A DNA stretch of 64,000 nucleotides from Strongylocentrotus purpuratus (lineage: Eukaryota > Echinodermata > Echinoidea > Camarodonta > Strongylocentrotidae). The notes below the pieces were generated by a model, which was not told the origin of the DNA, did not search any database, and saw nothing but the letters and a program-made list of their open reading frames with translations. Position numbers and translations under genes: made by a program. The DNA is taken from positions 27,293,493 through 27,357,492 of the forward strand of contig NW_022145609.1 in NCBI RefSeq assembly GCF_000002235.5, written 5' to 3'. Shown here piece after piece: positions 48,387 to 61,479 of this stretch (within the stretch, counting starts at the first letter, position 1; each line of letters opens with the position of its first letter).

Positions 48387-49830
48387 GATATGTACAATTT
48401 CTTCAAAACCAATGTCTTAGATGACGATCAAAAGTAACAGGTCGGCCAACCTCGGTTAGCACTTCCAAAAAGTGCAGACAAATTTGAACATTTTGTGTCT
48501 CTGTTTTGTCACGGCAAACATCGCCCATTGAAAAGCAGCCCCAGAAATACCAACAGCATCAGTTTTATTGTAAGATCATTTGATTAACATTGCAATCCAA
48601 GCATATTGACAGCATTCCTTGACGATCACAGGCAAATTTGCTAAGACACATTTGCGTGACGTGAAGAGATGTCTCTGATGACAACAAATCTAACGATATT
48701 TTGCGAAATAGAGGAAAGCTTCCACAAGACGATAATATCTTCCCTATTTAACAACCTTATGTAGCGATTGCTGAGGATTTAGAAGCGCTCATGCTCTTGA
48801 AATTTTGCATACATAGGGTTCAAAATCTGATTCAAAGTTAGCTCATTCCAAATAAATATACAACCTTGAGCAGTAACTAAAACTGTCTTTTTTTAAAGTT
48901 GTTAGGAATGTTAGCAGATATCATGATGGAGTACAACTGCTCAAGCAAAACATGAATTTAAATTGAATTGAGTTGAATAATTGAAACACATCAACATGCA
49001 GAAAGAGGAGACAAATAGAGAGAATGTGAAAAGTTTGGATTACTATTTTATGCTATATCTTCCTCTATCAACAAACAGGCAGACTTTGGAATTCACTCTC
49101 AACTTTCAAGGGTAAATCACTTTAAAAATAAAAAAACAACGCCATGTTCAGAATTTGAAATGATAAAAATGTGAGGTACTTTGTATTTTGGCGACTCAAG
49201 TTTCCATAGTACAAACTACTAAACCTAGAAAAAACAAACTGCACTTTCTACCGAGAGGTTATAACCACTAAAGGCAATATTTAGGAACAATTTCAATAAA
49301 TTTTAAAACAAACAAAACAGAATTCTTGCTCTCATCTGGGCAGCATTTTTTATTTTGACAACTGTGTAAATAAACAAAGACAATGTAAAACAGATTTGTT
49401 TATCTTTCAAATATGATAATTTGAAAAAATCATGAAAGTAGATGGGCATGTTATTTTACTAACAAAAAAAAAAACATTTTTTCTTCTAAAATAGATGGAA
49501 GCAAATTTTGATCATTACAAAATTTAGCAATATTTGAACCATGATTTTTCAAGGGTCGCAGCAGCTTCTTTTCAAACCCATCAACTCTCAAATCATCCTC
49601 TTTAATAAATTTCTTCTTTTCTTTCATTCTGGTCTCTCTTCTAAAGTTGACAGGGGATCTCCATCACCCAGGTATACCAGCAAAGGACTCCATAAACAGA
49701 TGGATGAAACTTTTTTTTAAAATGGCTTCGAGCTAAATTCTGGAGCAAGAAGGGAGGATATTTCTAAACTCTAACACTAGAAGACAGTCCTCTTTTACAC
49801 TCGTTTTATTCGTCAGTCATTCTGACTTTA
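48387..49830. other. Intronic DNA, no gene seen
   Basis: AT-rich unique sequence. No repeat or coding exon recognised. Confidence 0.55.
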
Positions 49831-49976
49831 AAAAAAAAAAAAAAAATAAGTAGTATTGGAAATAAGGTCAGGGAGTTTGAATTAAATATTTTTAGGGTAA
49901 GGAGAAGAGAGAGAGAGAGAGAGAGAGAGGATGAGGGGAAGAGGGGGGAGAGAGAGAGAGAGAGAGAGAGAGAGTG
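49831..49976 (+). repeat. Poly-A run and (GA)n microsatellites
   Basis: About 16 A at 49831, then GA tracts at about 49909-49929 and 49951-49973 around GGGGAAGAGGGG. The sequence stays purine-rich to about 50100. Confidence 0.93.
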
Positions 49977-52385
49977 AGGGGAAGGGAAGAGAGGACAGGG
50001 AGGAGGGACAGAGAAGGGGGGAGAAGAACAGAGAGAAAGAATGATGGAGTGATGGAGCAAGAGCAAATGAGACAAAGAAAGAATGAATAAATGAGGAAGA
50101 GTTAGGAAGGCCATGGATATCATCGACACTCTGTTTTCATTCATTCATCTCCAGTCTCCTTGTCTCCGGGTTTAGAAGCAGATATGTTTCAATTTTTCAT
50201 GGAAGGTGAAAGGGCAAACTCCTAAGAAGAATGCCTTTCTCCTGATGAGTTTAGATGCAGGGGGTGCCAGCATGGCGTCTTAATTGCAATTTGATACAAG
50301 TCCATCTAGGGGAGGAATCTTGGAATAAAATACCACTCAAATGGAATGGAAAAATTTAATGTTTTAATCGAGGATATGGAATGTATATCTTTTCAACACC
50401 ATATTTGTTCTTAGGTTTATGAAAGTGATGCCTTTCATGAAGTTATCCTCTTCTTTTTTTTCTTTTTTGGGTACAATAATTCTTTTTGGGTACAATAATT
50501 GTTAAAGTGTTTTTTTGTGACTTCCTTAAACAAGCATGAGTACTATAGAAAGACACATTGGGTGCTAAGTGTGGTGAATAGGAATGGAAATTAAGTGGTT
50601 GTGAAAAGTGAAAGTTGATCAAAATGAGGTAAAAAGAAACTTGTGCAATACACACCACAGAAGAAAGGATAAAATGCTCAAAATCTGTGGTGAAGTGAAG
50701 CCGATTTTGGTTCAGCTTCTTTCCCTGAAAATGACCTCAGAACTGGAAAAGGTCCAGATTTGGGGGTGGGGCACAATGATAACCACAGTACATTGCACTG
50801 GAGAGATAAGTGACAGTCTTATGCATTTCAAGAGCTTCCAACATATAATGGATGTATTCATTATTCAGCACATTGAAAGCAGTCATTTCAAGTTATCATG
50901 ACTTGCTTCTCATGAAAGATATCGCATGTGTGTATTTCATAAGGGCTACGCCATTTCAGTTTGCTCTCTTTCTCTTGTTCCATTATATGAAAATAAATAT
51001 TCCAATCAACTTGTCAGACCGTCGCCTTTTCCGACTATAAATTCTCTCTTCTTTTTCTAAAGGAAAATGGAATTTTATAGGTTATTGGCTATCAAAATCT
51101 TTAGAATAGAATAAGTATTCGATTTTTTCAAAAATAATTGATTTGAAATACTGAAACGGGTATCATTCGTCTTGATTTCGTTTGTCAGACAGATATCCAT
51201 TTCATTCAAGTCTCCTTTGCATTTAAACTCCTGCACTTAACATGGCCAGCTGCAATGAGGCAAGACTCCCAATCCGGCTCTACGAAATCAATCTTTAGAC
51301 CACTGCTGTAGTAGCGGTGGGTGAACAAAACCACAAAAACCAGCGCAATTTGGGCAGCATCTGAATGCATAAAAGGAGCCGGGCGGTATATATGCCAGGG
51401 AGCTCGGAGAAATGGCCCTCAAAACCACAGCACATCAGGATCTTTTCAGCCCGTTTGAATCTCTACAAAAGAAGTTTAATCATCCTCAGTACCAATCACG
51501 ACTATGCACTCCGGGAATTAGTATTCAAGTCAAATTCTCTCTTCTAAGTTTGAAATGGGTTATGATGGATGGATGGCAGTTTTATATACATTCTTCTATC
51601 AGAGTGGTTCATACTTCTCATCTTTACTTGATTAGATTTGTTCCTTTGATTCATTATGACTTTTGGGCTCGATAACATTTATTCAATTTAAAAAATAATC
51701 CCTCTCAGAAAGCAATCTTGTAACCACCCATCATTTTATATGCATGCACGTATGGTTCTACTGGTTGTAAAGATTTTTAACCTTTAATTCATTAAATGAT
51801 CAAGCTTTTAATTATACTTGGAAGCTAGCAAACAATTAAAAATATATAGTGCACATTGTCAAGTAAAAGTATTACAATAAATGTAGATCTTACAACAAAA
51901 TAATCAACCTAATATATACAATACAAATAGAAAACTTCACTTATTATGTTAAGAAAGCCTTATGTGACACAAATAAATAAATAAAGGTCGCTGTCTATAT
52001 GCTGCCCAATAAATGGTCCTACAATTGATAAAACCCTCGAGATCTTTACACAAGTACTATAAGGCTTCCCTTTAATTTCAACTTCAGAACTGATGTGTAC
52101 ATTACAAAGAGGGGGACAGGTACGCAGAAGTTGTATAGGAGGACGTCTCACATTACTCACAAAGTCAATGGAAGAAATGGCCACCAATCAAGCAACTTAC
52201 TTAGTAACGTTTGGCCGTTGCCTTGTAAGATTGACACTTTGCTGAATGGGGATACAAAACAAATAGGTCCGAGACGATCCCCCAACGGATAAAGTAAACA
52301 TGATCTGTTTCTATAGAGAAAGGCCTGCGTTTCGCAAGAGAGGGAAGACCTTGTATCTATTCCAACTCATCAAAGTATACCTCAG
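49977..52385. other. Intronic DNA, no gene seen
   Basis: A 19-bp segment TTTTTGGGTACAATAATT is tandemly duplicated at about 50464-50502. At 51370-51400, TATA-like motifs (CATAAAAGGAGCC, GGTATATATGCC) lie in locally GC-richer sequence without an associated frame. Confidence 0.5.
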
Positions 52386-52520
52386 GGTGTTGCATCAATT
52401 GAATGTAGAGTGTTCTGATGACGATTCTTGGTGTTGCATCAAATAAATATAAAGTAAACTGATAACGATTCTTGGTGTTACATCAATGAATGTACAGTAA
52501 ACTGATCTTGACGGCTCTTC
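52386..52520 (+). repeat. 44-bp tandem repeat, 3 copies
   Basis: GGTGTT(G/A)CATCAA starts units at 52386, 52430 and 52474. Each continues with GAATGTA(G/C)AGT, AACTGAT and ACGATTCTT variants. Confidence 0.88.
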
Positions 52521-53772
52521 AAAATGTTTCTTAAGAAAATTGAAAATTGCATGTTTGGATCAACAAAGGTTGGTTATTCAGTTTAAAATGCAATATTTAT
52601 TTATTTCTGACAGAAATGTAAAAGTTCATTTACATCAGCTGATAGAAGATGGCATATCATATCACATGTCTGATTTCCATAGTTAAGTGATAGTGAGACA
52701 ACATGAAGGTCCAAATCATTGGATGATCATTTAAACAAATACAACTTAAACAAATACATTTAAACAAATACAATTCAAGGCAATTATCAGCAAACATTCT
52801 TTCCAGATGACTCATATATATATTTCCTGATAAAAAAACGATGGGGTAATCAAAGGGAGATAGGACCTGCCAAAGACCGTGACCCGATGTTTGAAGAGCG
52901 ACGGAGAAATCGTGAAAAGCTGCACGCAATCACGAAGAGCACTCGCAGCAGAAAAGACACAAACACTCAAGTGGAGGGCAATGTTTATCTATAGCATGCG
53001 CTCAATCGGCTTAAACTCTCCCGTCTTCTGTTCTGTTCTGTTCTGTTCTTCACTTGACTTTCAACAAAAGCACTATTGATATGATCTATTTTTCGGCCAT
53101 TAACTGGATCATCACCACTCCTATATATATATTTGTGACTTTGGTTGACGCTCTGGGAATATTTCTCACACTTTGGGCTTTCTGTTTTGGTGATCAGTAT
53201 TCATGCACATTCTCAGTAACTATATACACAGACAACGGGAATGGGAATTATGCCACTTCAATAACTGAAGAAGGTGGACTTTAGACTTGTGTGTAACAAA
53301 CAGCTTGGTCACCCCTCAGGAGAAATTTATAAAATATTTTTATATTATCTCTGGTTGTGTGAGAATAACTATAAGTCTCTTCCCATCTGTTTATTTTTGG
53401 CAAGCCCTTCCATTTACGTCGCTTAATACATGATGCAATAACAGCATAGTACATGCGTTGGTTAGGGTGGGGGGGGGGGGGTCAGTGTGCACGAAACAAA
53501 CATATGCATATATCAGAGCTTGACACGAACATGGGTCTGGTGTACGAGGGCACCTAGATTTCCAGAACTCTGGACTACAAAATTTCAAATGTTGTCAGAC
53601 CCTGCTTTCAGTATCTGCTACTGATCAGTTTAATCAGAAGTGAAAAAATGGATGTGATAAGAAGGTTTCTGGTCTTACTACAGGTATATTACACAAACTT
53701 TGGTGGCAATCATTTCACCATAATCACCCCTTTCATATTGATGACCTTGGCCAGCACACCTCAGGCATTGCT
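52521..53772. other. Intronic DNA, no gene seen
   Basis: Small tandem repeats: TTAAACAAATACA x3 at about 52731-52772 and TTCTG x4 at 53026-53045. A G-run lies at about 53469-53480. No gene. Confidence 0.55.
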
Positions 53773-54450
53773 GTGTGAACACCTGTCTCTCGATTCATCA
53801 TGTTTCCCCCCATCTCTCAACTGATATGAAACTTCCAGGTTCTATTACCTCAAATGAACTTCAGAAGAAGGGAGGGGGGGGGGGGGGGGGCCCACAAGAC
53901 CCATTCACACACATGTTTTTAAATACACAACCTTAGTTGGATACTGTTAGTGTGAACATTACCTCTTGATTCATCATTTTCTCATCTTCTCTCCATTACC
54001 ATCAATGGGCAGTCGTGACTTCACAAGACCACTTCACACCAATGCCCTAAGCCACAATACCTTGGTCTGAAATTGATAGTGTGAACATCTCTTTCTTGAT
54101 TCATTACAATCCCATCTCATCTCCTATCACTCATGAACATCAGGCAGTCAAGAATCCAAATAAACCCATTCACACCAACATTTTAAGCTGCAAAACTTCA
54201 CTGGACATTCAACAATGTGAACATCCATTTCTGGATTCCTTGTGATCCCATTGCATCTCCCATTCCTCATGAACATAATGAACCCATTCACACCAACACC
54301 TTAAGCCGCCAAACTTCACTGGACGTTTAATAAGAGTGTGAACGTCCATCTCTGGATCCATCATGATCCCCATCATCATCTCATCTCCTATCCCTCGGAG
54401 CGCAAATGGCACTCTCTTGATACAGTCTCCGCTTCCCAATACCTGACATC
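53773..54450 (+). repeat. Diverged ~120-180-bp minisatellite with GTGTGAAC core
   Basis: GTGTGAAC(A/G)(C/T) starts units at 53773, 53950, 54079, 54216 (as TGTGAAC) and 54337. Each runs through CT(C/G)GATTCAT/GGATCC, CATCTC(C/T), CATTCACACCAA and TTAAGC(C/T)GC(C/A)AAACTTCACTGG. A G-run (about 53874-53890) interrupts the first unit. Confidence 0.78.
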
Positions 54451-54530
54451 TCTCTCTCCCTCCATCATCCTCTCTCTCCCTTCATCATCCCATCTCTCCC
54501 TTCATCATCCCATCTCTCCCTCAATCATCC
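54451..54530 (+). repeat. 20-bp minisatellite, 4 copies
   Basis: Four consecutive 20-bp units of the form (C/T)(A/C)TCTCTCCCT(T/C)CATCATCC. They make the adjacent long open frame (54338-54841) untrustworthy as a gene. Confidence 0.93.
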
Positions 54531-56929
54531 CATCTCCTCACCACATACCTCAAGCTTCTCTCCTTCCAGAAATGACTACCCTTCATCTCCAATCAAGCTC
54601 CTTTCTTGCCCTATTATGTGGTCGTTCTAATCGGCTTGCCCGCGCTATCCTCAACCCATTATCGCTACGGACAGAGGATCTTCTTCTCAGAATGCCTTTT
54701 ATGTTACCCCTGATATTCAAATCATCCCAGGATGGCGGTAAACTCAGATGGAAGTGTCTTTTATCCTTCATCACTCTCACCGATTTTTCTCTGACTGGAT
54801 TGGAAAGCGCTGGCATTTTCAGAGTCTTTCCTCGGGCTTAACCCACCTTCATTTCTAAGGTAATCACATTGCTGTTCTCCCCAGAAACATAAATATGCAT
54901 CAAAGAATTTGGCTCACCTCACCTCCTGTTCAATGACATTGAATCAAAGAATAGTCAAAAGCATATCTTACTTCAGAGTTCAGACCCACCCTTTTTGGTT
55001 ATCATATCACAGAGATGGAAATGAATTGGCCTTCAACCCGAACTAGGAAACTCATTCATCAAACTTATACTTCGCTAGAGAGAGAAGAAAGGGAGAAATT
55101 TCTTTTCATTTCTCACCAAGTTTAATACATGAATGCGTCAGCCTCGAGATCTATATATCTATATTCAGAACAACCCATCCATCCTTTACCACTGATCTGA
55201 ATATCAGGACAAGACCCTTTCGCACTGCAAAGATTAAATCTTTTAAAAAGTGGGACTTGATGTTCAAGGCAACGTTGTGATGGTTTAAAACATGAATTGT
55301 AGGCCTACAAAAGCTACAAAGTCTGTATTGCAAGATATCATAGCTATATGAAAGTGAAGTTATCTCCGACTTGTCACCGGAAAGCAAATCAGAGATCTCT
55401 ATCCATGAACATTGGGGTTAGTGTGAACACCCCCTATGCATTGCCAGATAACACAAAAAACATCCCAAATGTCAAAATCAGCATTGGAAATGATGATCCT
55501 TCGCCACCAGATAAAGACTTGGCATTATTCTAGGCCTGTAATCCTGAATAAACCGCAAAGTCATACAACAGGGATTAAAAAGATGGGAAACCGCCTCCGA
55601 GATGGAGATTTCCTCATCCTTCTTTTCTTTTTTTTTACTCCCGCATCTCTTTACTCCTACGTTGGAAGACTCTGCTGGAGTGATGGGTGAAGAGTATCTT
55701 CACTGATGAAAGGGAAAGGCTTGTTCTAGGAAAGATGCAGCATTCATCTGAAATCCATGTAATCATTCTTTTGATCCCCTCACAATACTGGGATGAGCTG
55801 AAGTTTTCTATAAGAGTCTCTTAATTGGTTTCTATTCTCTCTCTGGTAGATGTATTTCTCTCATCGTTCTACCCATCTTCTCTTTTCCCTTCCTTTCGCT
55901 AAAATAAGAGTGTATCAGTGATATATTGAATTTGTTTGATGTCATTCTCTCAAGCTCTTATTCCCCTCCCTACCACTAACCCCTCCCTACTAATGATCCC
56001 TTCCCCTCCCCCTAAATAGATAAACATGTATGCCTCTCTGTTGTTTCCACACTATCATGTAAAATAAGATTAATTCCCAAGTGTGAAAGTGGTTATGAAA
56101 GGAGACCCATTCTACCTTGTTCTGTGCCCTTTACCTTGACTTTCTGGGCCAGTGAATTAGGTCTAGTTAGATGTTTTGGTATGGCCTATCAACTCTCATC
56201 TCTCCGCAATGGTCTATACTTTCGATTCTCAACCTACGCACAAGCGGCGGAGGCGAGCACACCTGGTCAAACTTACTGATCATTACGATCTTAATCACCC
56301 AACCCTAGGAGTGGTTAAAGGCTACATCCATGTAAACCTATATCCTGAGAACTGGTCTACACTGTAAGTCTGGTAATCTCTGCTTGTCATCATTGGGTAA
56401 TTTGGGTATTTAAAGGGATATCAAACCATATTTTGTATATTGATCACTGAAATGTGTTGGTAGGCTACCATAGCATTCATACGCATATATATACAAAGTT
56501 ACAACAATTTATCCAGATCATGAGAATAAACTACTTGTAGATATACCCAATCAAACATCTTACATCCTTGGTATTCGGAAACCCACAAAATGTTAATTTT
56601 CCCATATAAGGCATCAAATCCTTCAATGGAGCTTCCACAAATCCTCATGCCTTTTATACACTGGCACTTTCCCTAACAACAGAATCTGTGCCTTTGTTTT
56701 GGATGTTGCCATGGGCTCCTCTCATAACACACAGATGAAGTTATGAAGGGCATGGTGATCTAAACCTAGGGAAGGGCCCCATCTGCGATATCAGATCAAA
56801 TGAATGCCCCCAAAATAGAAGAGGGGGTGAACGAAACTTGCGACAAGATCCAATGGGTCGTGTTGACAGTTGTCGTCAGCTCGTGAGTTTGGTATTTGGG
56901 TGTGAGCACTCTCAAGTGATGCTTCTGCA
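54531..56929. other. Intronic DNA, no gene seen
   Basis: Unique sequence with pyrimidine-rich patches near 55830-56010. No recognisable exon or mobile element. Confidence 0.55.
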
Positions 56930-57335
56930 AACACCAGCAGATATCTCTCGGTCAACTATCACTTGTTGTGTTCACATGTGAGATTTAATCCTCAATCAAT
57001 GGCAATGAAGAGCGATTCCTACATGTATTTTGTAGGTGACTATCACTTGCTCTGTTCACATGAGAGATTTAATCCACAGTCAGTGGCCAAAATAAAAAGT
57101 TACTTATCTGACAGTCAATTGTCATATGTTGTGTTCGCATGAGAGATTTAATTCTCAATGAATTGCAATGAAAAACGATACCTAACTCACATCCAACTAT
57201 CAATTCTTGTGTTCACATGGGAGTTTAATCCTGGTTCATTGGGAAGAGAACCACCGTCAGCACCACAGAGATCCCTTCATCAATTACCACTTGATATGTT
57301 CACACAGGAAATTTCATTCTCATGTAAACAGATGG
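56930..57335 (+). repeat. ~78-87-bp minisatellite with GTGTTCACAT core, 5 units
   Basis: TTCACA(T/C) (TTCGCAT in one) occurs at 56971, 57055, 57134, 57212 and 57299. In most units it is followed by GAGATTTAATCC-like sequence and CAAT(G/C)A(A/G)TGG, and preceded by A(C/A)TATCACTTG(T/C)TGT. Confidence 0.85.
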
Positions 57336-60226
57336 AAGGAGAGCAATAATCATTCTAAATTCAATGGATTTAAAATTTTAAATGCATACCAGAATAATAT
57401 GATTGATTAGCAATCATCGAACTAATGAAGGTACAGATACAAATACTGATGGGGGGGGGGGGGGGGAGAACACGTTCGATGGAGTTGTTTTCATTTTAAG
57501 CTATATGCAAACAACAAAATTAATGCAAATGACAGAGATCGTGAATGAAATATCAGGAACAAACTTGGCCATAGTGTATTTTAATACTAATATGACATTA
57601 CCATATATTATTGAAAATGGGAACATGACATACATAATGGAGGATGATTTGAAATCAAGAGAATGTTTGTAAATGCAGAGTCAGTGAACCAATGCATGAG
57701 AGAGAGATTATAAACAAAAGAGGGTCAACTAAACTTGGCACAGGCATATCTCCATTATCTACTAACCGATACAAGGAATGCTGACGAAGAAGAAGTGGGA
57801 ACAAAATGGCTGATGGTTTTAAAAGAACAGAAAGGTATTAATTGAGGAGTGTCATCGGCATGGTAATACAGTCTCCCGCTCAGCTGGAGATGATCTGGGA
57901 GGAGGATGAGAAAAATCTGTCGCTTAATTTCCTTTGAATTACCCCCACAATGAAATGTATCTAGTGCCCATCTGTCTAGAATTGAAAGGTGATAGTCGGG
58001 AAACGGAGGATCGGCGTCGGGCAAAATTACAACGGGATTAAATAAATGGAAAATATGAGTGATCTGTCAACAGCAATAAATGACTCTTGATTTTATGAGC
58101 TGGATGTCACTGGTGTATGTTATTAAGGAATATTATTGGTGTTTGTAATGAATATGAATCAAATGTCTGCTTTGATTAAACCATTGAGATGCAAGATGAA
58201 TCAATGATCGAACGGAAAGGGGAAACTTGACATGAAATGATGATAATAGGTCCAAATCAATTACATCTGCAAGAAATAATGTGCTTAAATGTTACATTCA
58301 AGTAATCTGCAAGGATATACAACACTATTTAAAATGCATACTTCATGATACTTGCGAGATGTGCATTAAGCACAAACATGTTTCGCATTGCAAGTTCACA
58401 TGGACATCATCATCATAACAATATGAGTAACTCCCGAACTCAAGGCTAAGAAAATACACACACAATAAGAGCAAATACTGCCCGAATCTGAAAGCAAAAT
58501 ATTCCACCTAGTGCGCATTTATCAAAGTTAGACCTCTCTATTATTCTAACACACCTGGAGTTGGGTGAAGAAGACACAGAAATTGTCAAGAGGCGCTAAT
58601 TTGTTTGTTTAAAAATTTAGAAGAAAAATGTTATGAAAGTCAGTGTTCTGGCTAGAGTCAACATTCGGAGTGGATCGAAAGGTCACGGGGTCGGGTTTGA
58701 TGTGAAACAAGGAGGTAAAGTTTTCCCAGCATTCTTATTGGGGATGAGAAGAAGAAAGAGCGTCTTCCAAAGTCCCGTTTCTCTGGTTGTCACTTTTTAC
58801 ACGTAATGTGTGCATGGGACGTGCAGGGATGTCACAGACAGGCAGTGAGGTTAGGGTGATAGATAATGGTAACGATGATGTGCTCGATCAGCATGGAATG
58901 GGTTCAGAAAGAGAACAAGTTAAATTTGGGATATTATGGGAGTTTTTTTGATGTCCTTGGACACATTATGAGGTCAAAGTTTGTTCAGCGGGCATCTTGG
59001 ATTTATAAGTCATTCTCACTTCATGAAGGTTACATAAATAATATGCAAAAGTAAAGCAGCACATTCATTGATATATGTACTATTAATTATTCAACAAGTC
59101 AAAGAAAAAAAATTTACATCCAAGTTTATGATTCCAATCATACTAGAATTTTCAAAGCCAACTGAGCAATCATCAGACCCATCACAAGTCCATCATCATT
59201 GTCATCATCATCATCATTATCATAATCATCACCAACATCATCATCATTCTTTATCAACAACCTTATTAACCAGTGACATCAGAGTAATCGAGCATCAAAT
59301 AAATGTTTAATAACTTACAAAATTTGATTGAAAATTTGTCATGGATGGCTCAATTTTCATGATCATTTTGATTCCCATTTCAAAATTAGACCCTCAATGT
59401 CAACACGCGACACTTCTTCCACCAGAGGCAGACAGGGGACGAAACGAACGAACGTAACAAACGATGAGAAATATTGGGGGTAACACGGACAGGGCCGTTG
59501 ATTGACAGGTGCTGGTATAGTCTGAAGGTGCTAAAAGGTGCGAAAGGACAAATTGTCCTTCTACTAAATGTGTGAAGTCAAGCTCATAACTGTTTGACAG
59601 CCCTGCCTGCCTCCTAAGAACAAACTCAGACCTTTGCAGTCGAGGTGGGGTTGTCCATTGATCGAAGGTGTGTGAGTGTGTGTTCGGAGAAGAACCACGT
59701 GTTGAACGACGGTGGAAAGAAAATACAGTCTGTGACTCAAAGAGTTGAAAATAAATAACAAAAATCTGTTTTACTCTTTTTTCCCCGCTAGACCTCTTTT
59801 TTCAACAACACATGTACTTTCTAAAATTGTGTGTATGTTTATTTTAGGTAATTTGAGGAAATATATGATACTGAGCACATCTTATATTCCCAATCAATCT
59901 TAAACAATAAATAAGCATACCGTTACAACTGTTTAGGTCATCCACACAAAACAAACCACACACTCAACTCACATACAGAGGATGCAACAAAATTCTACTT
60001 TTGAACCTGTCCGAACGGGCAACTTGATTTTATAAGCACTTGCTCGAATACCGAACTGTTTAGTTGCCATAAAATATATAATCCTATGGCTATATATGCA
60101 CATTGAGATGAAAGTGTTTTGCTTGCCAATGTGACAGGCATGGCAAAGAAATAGGAATATTTTTTTGTTCTAGGGCAAGAGGGCAAGTTGATATTGTAGC
60201 GCCCTGTTTATATGATAAGATTGTCA
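57336..60226. other. Intronic DNA, no gene seen
   Basis: A G-run lies at about 57450-57466 and an imperfect (CAT)n tract at 59191-59248. The 89-codon frame at 57403-57672 is AT-rich, lacks a domain and is not called. Confidence 0.55.
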
Positions 60227-60232
60227 ACTTAC

Positions 60233-60314
60233 ATGCAGCAGACTGTCCAATGGTGAGAACGAGAACCGTGGCCAGCACCACCACTGCAACACAATCTATT
60301 CTCCACTGCTCCAT
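60233..60314 (-). CDS. Signal-peptide exon, putative LAR-type receptor phosphatase (5' partial)
   Basis: The coding part of the first coding exon has 27 codons plus one base. The ATG at 60314 has A at -3 and G at +4, and an in-frame TGA lies two codons upstream, so this is the true start if the exon is real. The product has a short polar N-terminus (MEQWRIDC), a hydrophobic core (VAVVVLATVLVLTIG) and a small-residue end (QSAA), a classical cleavable signal peptide. The exon ends GCAT/GTAAGT, a perfect donor, in phase 1, exactly what the Ig exon at 11890 requires. In vertebrate LAR-family genes as I recall them, the signal peptide likewise precedes an Ig1 exon starting near PP. A likely 5'-UTR acceptor (TTTCTTGATTCAG) ends at 60375. 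It could belong to another secreted or surface protein if an unseen exon intervenes. Confidence 0.62.
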
Positions 60315-60800
60315 GATTCAAATGATTAGATGTGTCAGTTCATTGCAGTGTGAAGGCACCTTGTCTTGTGATCACTGAATCAAGAAAGAAATAAGAAAAT
60401 ACATCATTATTTATATTATCAAACTGTTAATGTGAACGCATCCAGATGTGCAAACAAGGCATCACATGAGTATAGTGTGAAATGGACCTAGTCTGGTGAT
60501 CACTGAATCAAAGAAAGAAATAAGAAATATATCATTATTGAAATTATTAAACTGCTAGTGTGAACACATCCTGATGTGCAAAGAAGGCATCACAAGATGG
60601 TAGTGTGAAATGCACCATGTCTTGTGATCACAGCATGAATGAAAGAGAGAAATGGAGGAAAAACATGGTTGTTATCATAAAAATGCTAGTGTGAATAGAA
60701 CCTGGTGCACAAAAGAAGTCATCATGAGATGGCAGTATGAATGCACCTTGTTATCGCTTCATCATAGGAACGAAGAGAAATGATATGGGTATTTCTTTTC
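60315..60800. repeat. 128-bp tandem repeat upstream of the start exon, ~3.5 copies
   Basis: GTGATCAC(T/A)G(A/C)AT starts units at 60368, 60496 and 60624 (intervals 128), with a decayed fourth near 60750. Units share AAAGAAATAAGAAA, ATCATTATT, TAGTGTGAA(C/T), CCAGATGTGCAAA and GGCATCAC. On the - strand the first and second copies each carry a CTTTCTT(T)GATTCAG/TGATCAC acceptor-like site, so the array includes the probable 5'-UTR splice acceptor of the receptor gene. Confidence 0.85.
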
Positions 60801-61479
60801 AGAATGCAAGTGAAAACAGAGTTACCGTTGAGTAATAAAAAACATCATGCATACCAAATTGATTGTATATATCTATAGGCATTTATTGCACAATTTAAAA
60901 AACAATCAATACAACAATAGAATCAATCAATAAAAACATAGTGCTACAGCAATACTATAAAGAAACTTTTCATCAGTCAACTTCAGATTGTTTGTGTCAA
61001 GAGGCCCATCTTATTATCAGTGTAATGCAAAGACAGGGTGAAAAACTGTCAGTGATTATCACAATGTGAATTGATGCAGCCTTTTAACCCCTGCATCAAG
61101 GGGGAAAATCCATGAAATGATGTCAATCACCCCCAAGGATTAGTTTTTCAATACATGAAAACAAACATAATTCTATGAGTGATTTATCTCCATCATAAGC
61201 ACTTATGATGTTCCATCCTGTAATAGCTTGTAATTATCCCTGCAAAAGCATGTATGACCCTGCCTTAATCTTGATAACACCATGAAATAAACCCATTACC
61301 TCAATGCCAGAAATAATCCTCCGCTGCAATTCAGTTTACACACACCAAAAAAAATAACACTATGCACCCAAAAGAAAAGAAATCACCAGTGCAGATAGTA
61401 CAACGTTGTGTATTATGACAGTTCAATCCCTGAAAGAAGCCCCACAAAATTCCTGCCTTCACGGCTTTATCTTTTGCGT
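60801..61479. other. 5'-flanking or 5'-UTR intron sequence, no gene seen
   Basis: AT-rich sequence. On the - strand, TTGAG/GTAATG near 61300 could be the donor of a non-coding first exon transcribed from the CpG-rich block beyond; this is a candidate only. Confidence 0.4.

Larger units (their letters stand above)
11891..60232 (-). other. Presumed ~48.3-kb first coding intron of the receptor gene
   Basis: On the - strand this runs from a perfect donor (CAT/GTAAGT, intron GT at 60232-60231) to the acceptor CAG at 11893-11891. The upstream exon ends after one base of a codon and the downstream exon supplies the other two, giving Ser at the join. Long first coding introns are usual in type IIa receptor phosphatase genes. 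No convincing further exon was found inside, but a short unannotated exon or a nested non-coding gene cannot be excluded. Confidence 0.55.

Noticed and set aside
53054..53284. Hydrophobic 76-codon frame
   Set aside because: It has no genuine ATG at its start, no splice context and no recognisable family; AT-rich DNA often gives hydrophobic frames.
54338..54841. 167-codon frame on the + strand
   Set aside because: Its first half is minisatellite (20-bp and ~130-bp units); the rest has no domain.
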